DNA from: Camellia lanceoleosa
Taxonomy: Eukaryota > Streptophyta > Magnoliopsida > Ericales > Theaceae
Reading direction: 5' to 3'
Length of the DNA stretch: 64,000 bases
Assembly: GCA_025200525.1 (NCBI GenBank)
Contig: CM045761.1
Coordinates: 39,006,190 to 39,070,189 of the forward strand
In this document: positions 55,721 through 64,000 of the stretch, in pieces
How positions within the stretch are numbered: position 1 is the stretch's first letter
Layout: each line of letters opens with the position of its first letter
Made by a program: the position numbers and the translations under genes
Notes under the pieces: model-generated
Databases searched by the model: none
What the model saw: only the letters and a program-made list of their open reading frames with translations
Told to the model about the DNA's origin: nothing

Positions 55721-55730
55721 TATATAAATA
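55721..55730 (+). promoter_or_regulatory. LTR TATA box (Gypsy-C)
   Basis: TATATAAATA directly downstream of the palindrome array. CACATTC and a CT-rich leader follow, so transcription likely starts near 55755-55765. In the second LTR the equivalent is TATATAATCG at 63391. Confidence 0.75.
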
Positions 55731-56479
55731 CATAGCAGCGGTTTTTAAAGCACTTTTTCACATTCTTTTTGAGTCCAAAACCCTAGGTCCGTGTTCTCTC
55801 TCCCTCCACTCACCTTCTCTCTTAGGTTTCATCTAGTTTTAGGGTGTTTCTACCCTAGGCTCTTTATTAAAAAGATAGAGGAACACGAGGGCTTTACTTT
55901 AATCTGAAAGTTTGGTGGTTTGGAGCACTTTGGGATTTTCGTCATCTTCTCCATTCAAGTTCTTCACTTCGAGGTAGGGATTTCCTACTCCATATTATAG
56001 GTTTTGTCCTAAGTTTTGGTATTTTTGATATGTGGGTGCCAATTGGTAAATTTGGGAAATTAGGGTTTGAATTATAGTTTGAAAATGGGGTTTTTCATCT
56101 ATTAAACAACATATGTATGTATGTTGAATTGAAATAACTGAACCTTAGGGTTGATTTTGAGAAAAGGGGGAAAAGCCCTAATTATTGTAATAAAATTAAT
56201 TCGTATAATTAATTTTTGGAAAAGTGTGGAATTTGGTTTAAATTCTTGGAATTGAGATTATGTTTATTGATACATTTATTTCCTGTTTAGAAATAACTGT
56301 TTTGGGCTATCGGTGGAGGATAGTCGTGATTTTTGTAGACATTGCATGTTGATTAGAGAAAACTGAAACTAATCATATTGAATGAGTCATTGAATTTGAC
56401 AGTTGAATTAATACAGCAAATACGTGTGTTAATTGAATTTTGTGTATGTCAAGTGTTTATTACATTGCATATGCATATT

Positions 56480-56580
56480 GTTTGGGAGGAGATAGGGGAT
56501 GTACTCCACGGTTTGGGAGGAGATAGGAGATGGACTCCTAAACCGGATATTGTTTGGGAGGAGATAGGGGATGGACTCCA
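56480..56580 (+). repeat. Triplicated LTR motif (Gypsy-C)
   Basis: Three copies of TTTGGGAGGAGATAGGGGAT followed by GTACTCC or GGACTCC, with AAACCGGATATTG between the last two. Homologous to 17164-17263 in Gypsy-A and 44513-44602 in Gypsy-B. Confidence 0.88.
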
Positions 56581-57327
56581 TTAACACCACTAATATGTGT
56601 GCTTATTGATTTATGGAAGTGTTTTTACATGTTATTGGTACATCACTAAAATGTGTATAAACTGGAAAGTATGGAAGTGAATTTTGGTTGAGGTTGATAC
56701 AACACCAACACGTGTATCCATTATGATATAAGAAATATTTAACATGATTTGATATCCCCAGTGAGTTGGAAATATTGTTAATGTGAGATGTAGTCTCACA
56801 GTTATAGTTTGGCCAGGTTCTGAGCCATATTGATAATAATGGAAAACGTGTCATAGACATTAGTGTCATGAAACTGTATGATGATGAAACTGATATTTTG
56901 TGTAGTCCATCTATTGAATGCTATTGCTTTATTCAATGCTTATATTTGGTTTAGTATATTTCTACTGGGCTGTGGCTCACCCTATACGGGAACATCATTT
57001 TCAGGTCCAGGTGATGTGCTACCTCCAAGGAATTAGCTTGGAAGGATTTAGAGTTGAAGAATCTGTTTAGATTAGTTGTTATTTCAGTTTATTTGATATT
57101 ACATGTAAACTCAAGCCAAGGGCTGAATTTGTAGTTGAGTTAGTACTTACGTTTTTGTGCCCAAGTGTTAAGCTTGGAAAGATGTAAGCCCATAGGGCAT
57201 TTATTTTGATGTTACATGTGATATCCTTCAATAATGATACTCTGATGAATGAGATAATGATTGGTTTTCTTTTATCAATGCATGCTACTGTTATATATTA
57301 TGGGTTTATTTTGAGGGCGTTACAACT

Positions 57328-57339
57328 TGGTATCAGAGC
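57328..57339 (+). other. Gypsy-C primer-binding site
   Basis: TGGTATCAGAGC 3 bp after the 5' LTR, matching initiator tRNA-Met. The site is intact. Confidence 0.95.
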
Positions 57340-57727
57340 GTACCGGGTTCGAATACTGTGGGTACGTGGGAAGTGATTAGTATCACAATGGGTTCTTCTC
57401 GCTTGATAGAGACTTAGATGTACCGTTATATGCTTATATGATAACATGTTTATGTGACTATGTGGGTATGGAATGTAGTTTCTAGGATGTTGATTGGGCC
57501 CTTGAGTTTCTGAAAGTCTTGTTGGAAAGGCACTTGATCAATGTTGTTTCCAACCGAAACTTTAGTGACGCCTCGGGACTATCATTATCCAGGAATGAAA
57601 TTCGTAGGTGCTTATGTGATTATGTGCTTACGTGGAGTAAATTATTGTTGTCCAATGCATTAGGACGCAAATGTTATAGTTTTGACACACTTATTAATGT
57701 GCTAACATCTTTGTTACCTTTATTAGG

Positions 57728-58900
57728 ATGTCAGGACGAGGACGAGGACATGGTAGGCGTGGTAGGCGTGGTGGGCAGAAGATGCCTATATCGGATGAGA
57801 TTCCAAGAAGACAGAGAGAGTTGGCTGAGCCAATGTGGTAAGCCAGAAGAGGCTTATGGGCGCTTTGGCCCGAGAGATAGCAGGGGCATTCCGGGAGTCA
57901 GTAGGCATTCTCAGAGCTGAGAATCAGGCTCAAGTACATGTTGTGGATGCAGGGTCTTCTTTCCTGAAGAGGGAGTTCTTCCGGTCTAACCTGAACGAAT
58001 TTTTAGGTGATCCTAAAGAGCCACTTAAGGCAAATGAATGGCTCGAACAGACAACGAAGACGTTTGAGATGCTAGGCATCGAAGACGAGGTACTGAAGGT
58101 GACCTTGGCATCTTTCCAGCTTAAGGGGGATGCGAGTCAGTGGTGGAAGTTCACTAAGAGTCGTATAGGAGGGACTTGGAAGGCTTTTGTTGACGCTTTC
58201 CAAGAGAAGTTCCTGTCTCCAGCTGTTAAGGAGAGGTTGAGAGATCAGGTCTACCAGCTTAAGTAGAACAGTTCTTCAGTGGCCGAGTTTGAGGCCACAT
58301 TTCCTAGCTTGTCCAGGTTTGCACCCGAGTTGGTGGCGTCTGAGGAACGCCGTTGTATTGAGTTCGAGAAAAAGTTGAGGCGCAGCCTCAAGTTGAGAGT
58401 TGTAGGGTCTATGATTCGAGATTATATGCGTTTGGTTGATGCTGCTGCCCATATAGAGATCATGATGCAGGAGGAGGAGGAAGGACAGAAAGGCTCCAAG
58501 AGGAGTTAGGATGGACAGAATGATGGTAGGAGACAGAAGGGTTTTAACCCTCAGCAGTCTCAGGGTAGCTTTTCTAGATCGACTTTTCCTGTGCCGAGTG
58601 CTAGTTCTGGGAAAGGCAGCCAGGGAGACATTACCTGTTTCAAGTGTGGTCAGCTAGGCCACAAGTCTCCAACTTGCCCGCAGAAGGGAAGAGGACAGAG
58701 AGCAGTGTCATCTTCGGCTCGATCTCAGAGCCAGAGTCAGGGCAGAGGCCAGCCGCTCTCTTGTTTTCAGTGTGGTCAGGTAGGGTACATGAAGAGGTAT
58801 TGCCCGCAGTTGAGTGGCACATCTGGTGCATCTGGTTTGAGGCAAACTTAGAGTCATCAGCCAGCTCAGTCAGTTCAGGCCTCGAGGGCCAATCAGGGGA
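57728..58900 (+). pseudogene. Gypsy-C gag remnant
   Basis: The start MSGRGRGHGRRGRRGGQK matches Gypsy-B. A frameshift near 57840 leads into the capsid (TFEMLGIEDEVLKVTLASFQ, GDASQWWKFT), then a stop at 58264, and in the same frame SVAEFEATF and the knuckles CFKCGQLGHKSPTC (58640) and CFQCGQVGYMKRYC (58764). In the second knuckle Tyr replaces the usual His-preceding Gly-His (GHMKR reads GYMKR), so a zinc ligand is lost. Confidence 0.9.
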
Positions 58901-58989
58901 CTTCATCATCCCGGTCTGTGCAGCAGTCTTATGCTCCTAGGGGTGAGCAGGTTGATCAGAGACCTGGCGCTGCGTGTATCTTGTTATCA

Positions 58990-61900
58990 CAGAGGATCTT
59001 ATACTGCTCCATCTGGCCAGAGAGGTACTTTCTTGTTTTGCAATTCGTTGCTAGTGTATTGATTGATACGGGTGCATCTCATTTCTTTGTGTCTCACGAT
59101 TTGCATCTATTTTGGAGTTGGAGTTAGCACAGTTAGCATCTCCTATTTGTGTAGTGTCACCCCTTGGGGGTGAATTGATCTTGAAACAAGGTGTTAGGGG
59201 TTGTGATATAGAGGTCGCCGATCATAGGCTTCCGTTTCCTTTTGTAGTTATGCCCATGAAGGGCTTTGATGTTATTTTGGGTATGGACTGGTTATCGTCA
59301 TACCGGGCAGTTATTGATTGCTACCGCCAGAGGGTCACTTGTTGTACCATGAGCAGGGAATGTTTCTATTTCTTGGGGGACCGGGTTGGTAGTGTTGTGC
59401 CACCAGGGTATGATCCGCGAAGGCGGAGTGAGCTTAGTGGTCTACTTGCTAGCTTTGAGAGTGGTGAGTGTGATGAGACCCAGACTGTGTTGCCAAGAGT
59501 GGTTTGTGAGTACTCGGATGTCTTTCCCAAGGACCTTGTTAGTTTGCCACCTCACAGAGAGATTGAGTTCTCTATTGACTTAGTGCCCGGCACGGCGCCG
59601 ATTTCTATGGCACCTTATCGTTTTGCCCCAGCTGAGTTAGTTGAGTTGAAGATCCAACTCCAGGAGTTGCTAGATAAGGGCTATATCGTCCAAGCAGCCA
59701 CGGGGAGCACCCCGCTCTCTTTGCTAAGAAGAAAGGTGGTGCTTTGAGGCTGTGTATCGATTACCGGAAATTGAATCGGGCTACGGTCAAGAATAAGTAC
59801 CCTATGCCTCGTATAGATGATCTGTTCGATCAGTTGAAGGGTTTCCGTTGTTTCTCTAAGATAGATTTGAGATCGGGTTACCACCAGTTGAGAGTCAGGG
59901 AGGAGGATATTCCGAAGAGGGCATTCCGTACGCGGTATGGCCACTATGAGTTTCTGGTGATGCCATTTGGGCTCACCAATGCACCTGCAGTCTTTATGGA
60001 CTTGATGAACTGGATATTCCGGGAATTCTTGGATCGTTTTGTAGTAGTCTTTGTAGACGATATTCTTATCTATTCACCTTCAGAGGAGGAGCATGAGGAG
60101 CACTTGAGAGTGGTGCTTGAGTTACTTAGAGCCCATAAGCTTTATGCTAAGTTTGGGAAATGTGAGTTCTGGCTAGAGGAGGTGAAGTTCTTAGGCCATG
60201 TGGTTTCCGGGGAAGGGGTGTCTGTTGACACATCCAAAATTGAGGCAGTGCAAGATTGGGCACAGCCAAGGAGTGTGTTTGAGATCCGCAGTTTTTTGGG
60301 ATTAGCTAGGTACTACCGACGGTTTGTGAAGGATTTCTCCAGGTTAGCTTCGCCGTTGACTAGATTGACTCGAAAGGGAGTCAAATTTTTATGGAGTGAG
60401 ACTTGTGAAAAGTCGTTTCAGGAGTTGAAGGTTAGATTGACCACCGCTTCAGTTTTGATTATTCCGGAGAGAGGGTTGGGTTATGTTGTTTATTGTGATG
60501 CTTCACGGGAGGGTTTGGGTTGTGTATTGATGCAAGAGGGCAAAGTGGTAGCCTATGGCTCACGTCAGTTGAAAATACACGAGAAGAATTACCCTACCTA
60601 TGACCTAGAGTTAGCAGCTGTGATCTTTGCCTTGAAGATTTGGAGGCATTACCTTTATGGTGAGAAATTTGAGGTATTCTCGGATCATAAGAGTCTAAAA
60701 TATCTGTTTACACAGAAAGACCTGAATTTGAGGCAGAGGAGGTGGATGGAGTTCATTGAGGATTATGACTTCGAGTTGCATTATCATCCGGGAAAAGCCA
60801 ATGTGGTGGCCGATGCCCTTAGCAGGAAATCTGTTAGGGACGTAGCTAGCATAGCCATCTGAGAATGGGAGATGTTGGGTGCACTTGGGGAGTTTGATTT
60901 GCTTCTGGGCGAATCCGTTAAGGCTGCGGCCTTGTTTTCTGTTGTTGCACAGCCTACACTTGTGACTCGAGTGTTAGAGGCACAGAGAGGTGACCTTGAG
61001 GTGGAATGTCTTCGAGAGAAGATCTTCAATGGGAAGGTCGAGAAGGGTTTGACAGTGTATCCCGACCTGAGTGTGAGGTACCGAGACCGTCTGTTTGTGC
61101 CGGAGTCTTGCCGAGAGGAGGTACTCCGAGAGTTTCATCATTCACGCCTTGCGGTGCATCCGGGAGGCACTAAGATGTATTGGGATTTGGGTCGCCAGTT
61201 TTGGTGGCGGGGTATGAAGAGAGATGTGGTAGCTTTCGTGTCCAAGTGCCTTACTTGTCAGCAAGTGAAGGCCGAGCATCAGAGGCCAGCGGGTTTGTTA
61301 CAACCCTTGCCTATGGCCGAATGGAAGTGGGAGCATGTCACTATGGACTTCATTGTAGGTCTTCCGAGGACTCAGCGGGGTAGTGATGCTATTTGGGTGG
61401 TTGTAGACCGGTTGACTAAGTCGGCGCACTTCATTCCTATGCGCGTGAGAGATTCGATAGATCATCTTGCCGACTTGTACATTCGGAACATACTGAGGTT
61501 GCACGGGGTCCCAGTGACGATCGTCTCAGATAGAGATCCTTGTTTTACTGCTAGGTTGTGGCAGAGTTTGCAGAGTGGCTTAGGCACTAAGTTGACCTTT
61601 AGCACGGCTTATCATCCTCAGACTGACGGGCAGTCCGAGCATACTATTCAGATCCTTGAGGATATGCTTTGGGGTTGTGTTCTTGATTTCAGTGGGTCGT
61701 GGGAGAGGCACTTGCCATTGGTGGAGTTTGCCTACAACAACAGTTTCCAGTCTAGTATCGATATGGCACCGTTTGAGGCCTTGTATGGCCGACCGTGTAG
61801 GTCTCCAGTTTGTTGGGCCGAGGTGGGTGATGCACCTTTGTTGGGTCCGGAGTTGGTGAGGGAAACGACGGAGAAAGTTGAGCTTATCCGCAAGAGGCTT

Positions 61901-62389
61901 GTTACAGCCCAGAGTCGTCAGAAATCGTATGCCGACCGTAGAAGGAGACCTTTGGTGTTTGAGGTAGGTGATCATGTCTTTTTGAAAATATCACCTAGGC
62001 GGGGATTGATGAGGTTTGGGAAGAGCGGGAAGTCGTCCCCTCGATTTATTGGTCCTTTTGAGATGCTTGAGAGGATTGGCGAGGCTGCCTATCGTTTAGC
62101 CTTGCCACCACAGTTATCCGGAGTTCATAACGTGTTTCATGTGAGTATGCTTCGGAAGTATGAGCCGGATCCATGACATGTGTTGGATTGGACCGACTTA
62201 GAGGTTAACGAAGATGTCTCGTATGAGGAGAGACCGGTTCGGGTTTTGGATAGACGGGATCAAGTTTTGCGAGGCAAGACCATCCCTTTGGTAAAGGTTT
62301 TGTGGAAACATCACGAGGTGGAGGAAGCCACTTGGGAACACGAGTTGAAAGTCTGCGAGAAATATCCGGATATGTTTGTTGATATGTAA
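58990..62389 (+). pseudogene. Gypsy-C pol remnant (PR-RT-RH-INT-chromo)
   Basis: Protease VLIDTGASHFF near 59055, with a frameshift near 59110. A second frameshift near 59690-59740 falls just before [22 protein letters not shown] active site FVDDILIYS near 60055, RNase [12 protein letters not shown] near 60495, and integrase [14 protein letters not shown] and CLTCQQVK with core VSDRDPCF and TDGQSEHT, so D, D and E are all kept. The chromo-like tail KVLWKHHEVEEATWE ends at 62389. From 59744 the frame is interrupted only by TGA at 60860 (from CGA) and TGA at 62177, making this the best-preserved pol here. Confidence 0.94.
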
Positions 62390-62807
62390 TCTTGTATTTA
62401 GATTTCGTAATATTGTTGGACTTAAGAGCTTTATATATGTCTTAAGTTGTAAAACATTGAAAATGTTTTGGTTTAATGAAAGTATGTTTTGGACCTTGAC
62501 TCAATATGGAAGTTGAATGTAACATTTATATATGTTGAATATAGTGTAGAATTGGGGTTATATCATGAAATTGAATATGATATGGAAACGGGAATCACGT
62601 ATATGAAAACTGTTGAAATTGAAAGGAAATTGCATATTGATAATGCTGGTTGATATATATATATATATATATTGTGAAATGCCTCTTGATAAGAGATGAA
62701 ATGACCAATATTGGGTCAATTGTTTATTATTGAATTGTCATATTGTTGGAATTTGAGAAAAACCTGTTTTTGAAAAAGTTATGCTTAATTTCGAGGACGA
62801 AATTCTT

Positions 62808-62821
62808 TAAGGGGGGGAGGT
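62808..62821 (+). other. Gypsy-C polypurine tract
   Basis: TAAGGGGGGGAGGT directly before the 3' LTR start TATAGCG. Confidence 0.93.
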
Positions 62822-64000
62822 TATAGCGACCCCGGTCTTTCCCTAGTTGGCTGTTGTATCCGGACTTAGGTTCCGTGGATCCTATCATTGTATAATTGTT
62901 GTTGTCGTCCTTTATCTTCTTTTTTTGAGTTATAGGATGTGTTGGCAGGTTTGTTACAGGTTGGTTGGGTTTGGAAACCAAGTGTTGCTGTCCAAAATTT
63001 TGGACCTTCGCTCGAACGAGTAGTTGGTCGCTCGAGCGAGCTTTTGTTTTTGGTTCTTCACTCGAGCGAGGGTTTGGTCGCTCGAGCGAGAGTAGAATTT
63101 TGTGTCTGGTGGCTCGAGCCAGGGTCTCTTCGCTTGAGCGAGCGATTGCGTCTAGTATAGACCTGAGAGCTACGTTTCTTGGCTCGATCGAGCTTTCCTT
63201 TGCTCGAGCGAGCGAGGTGTATGTTTTCGAGTTCTTCGCTTGAGCGAGCATTCTGTCACTCAAGCGGGCTTCTGGGTTGCAGACCTGAAGCTTCGAGTTT
63301 TGGGCTCGAGCGAGACTTCCTTCGCTCGAGCGAGACTTTCTTGTGTCTTGTCGCTCGAGCGACCAATCCTTCGCTCGAGCGAGCCTGTTTTATATAATCG
63401 AGTGTAGCAGTTTTTAAAGCACTTTTTCACATTCTTTTTGAGTCCAAAACCCTAGGTCCGTGTTCTCTCTCCCTCCACTCACCTTCTCTCTTAGGTTTCA
63501 TCTAGTTTTAGGGTGTTTCTATCCTAGGCTCTTTATTAAAAAGATAGAGGAACACGAGGGCTTTACTTTAATCTGAGAGTTTGGCGGTTTGGAGCACTTT
63601 GGGATTTTCGTCATCTTCTCCATTCAAGTTCTTCACTTCGAGGTAGGGATTTCCTACTCCATATTATAGGTTTTGTCCTAAGTTTTGGTATTTTTGATAT
63701 GTGGGTGCCAATTGGTAAATTTGGGAAATTAGGGTTTGAATTATAGTTTGAAAATGGGGTTTTTCATCTATTAAACAACATATGTATGTATGTTGAATTG
63801 AAATAACTGAACCTTAGGGTTGATTTTGAGAAAAGGGGGAAAAGCCCTAATTATTGTAATAAAATTAATTCGTATAATTAATTTTGGAAAAAGTGTGGAA
63901 TTTGGTTTAAATTCTTGGAATTGAGATTATGTTTATTGATACATTTATTTCCTGTTTAGAAATAACTGTTTTGGGCTATCGGTGGAGGATAGTCGTGATT
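62822..64000 (+). repeat. Gypsy-C 3' LTR (partial)
   Basis: The first 1,179 bp of the second LTR. It matches 55152 onwards with few substitutions, including a second CTCGAG array at 62998-63380 with about 14 copies. Differences in the array (for example CACTCGAGCG for CGCTCAAGCG) mostly fall inside the palindromes. Confidence 0.96.

Larger units (their letters stand above)
55152..57324 (+). repeat. Gypsy-C 5' LTR
   Basis: A 2,173-bp LTR beginning TATAGCGACCCCGG and ending GAGGGCGTTACA. In order it has the CTCGAG array, TATA box, CT-rich leader, the GGCTATCGGTGGAGGATAGT block shared with the other Gypsy LTRs (near 56312) and the triplicated motif (56480-56580). Confidence 0.96.
55152..64000 (+). 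mobile_element. Gypsy chromovirus-like LTR element (Gypsy-C), right end off window
   Basis: Plus-strand element with the 5' LTR at 55152-57324, primer-binding site, gag, pol, polypurine tract and a second LTR starting at 62822 that runs past the window end. The two LTRs differ at only a few positions in the part visible, so it is recent. LTR ends are TATAGCGA...GTTACA, like Gypsy-A. Pol has few lesions: one frame from 59744 to 62389 with two stops. Its target duplication cannot be seen. Confidence 0.95.

Noticed and set aside
55295..55733. Frames rich in SLERA or LARAKE repeats in the Gypsy-C LTR (also 62727-63397)
   Set aside because: These are translations of the CTCGAG palindrome array, open on both strands because the repeat is palindromic and lacks stop codons; not proteins.

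Overview
This is nuclear DNA from a eudicot plant, and almost all of it is layered transposable elements. The evidence is AT-rich intergenic sequence, Copia and chromovirus-type Gypsy LTR retrotransposons, CACTA and Mutator-like DNA transposons, many MITEs, a stretch of plastid DNA carrying rps16 exon 1, and the exons of a plant-type alpha-carbonic anhydrase. The species cannot be named from sequence alone. I found no intact, clearly functional protein-coding gene and no tRNA or rRNA gene.

Layout. 1-1640: remnant of a Gypsy-like LTR with an array of CACGTG-like palindromes. 2933-10653: complete but dead minus-strand Copia element. 11572-13328 and 13609-15524: two Mutator-like elements with long terminal inverted repeats; the second has a perfect 9-bp target duplication. 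16437-26218: Gypsy-A, minus strand, target duplication TAAAT. 26394-28955: MITEs, a plastid insert, an unidentified decayed reading frame and a long inverted-repeat element. 29502-43218: a broken alpha-carbonic anhydrase gene on the plus strand whose six exon blocks are spread over 13.7 kb by nested transposons, including a 6.6-kb CACTA element in intron 3. 43255-52637: a MITE split by Gypsy-B (43834-52528, target duplication CTAAT). 54010-55151: LINE fragment cut by Gypsy-C, which starts at 55152 and runs off the window end inside its second LTR.

The three Gypsy elements share one gag-pol design: gag with CCHC knuckle(s), protease DTGAS, RT with FVDD, RNase H, HHCC-DDE integrase and a chromo-like tail. 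Their LTR control regions are unusual. Gypsy-A and Gypsy-C carry 10-14 copies of a CTCGAG-centred palindrome directly upstream of the TATA box, and the 5' remnant carries a CACGTG-like array in the comparable place. All three also share further palindrome arrays downstream. Coding decay is dominated by TGG-to-stop and CGA-to-stop changes, as expected for methylated silenced DNA.

The most interesting results are the palindrome arrays (candidate LTR enhancers), the alpha-carbonic anhydrase pseudogene as a stratified record of transposon insertions, and the CACTA elements with dense subterminal TTTAGTCGCC arrays, a 162-bp tandem repeat at the transposase break and a possible captured chlorophyll-binding-like exon.
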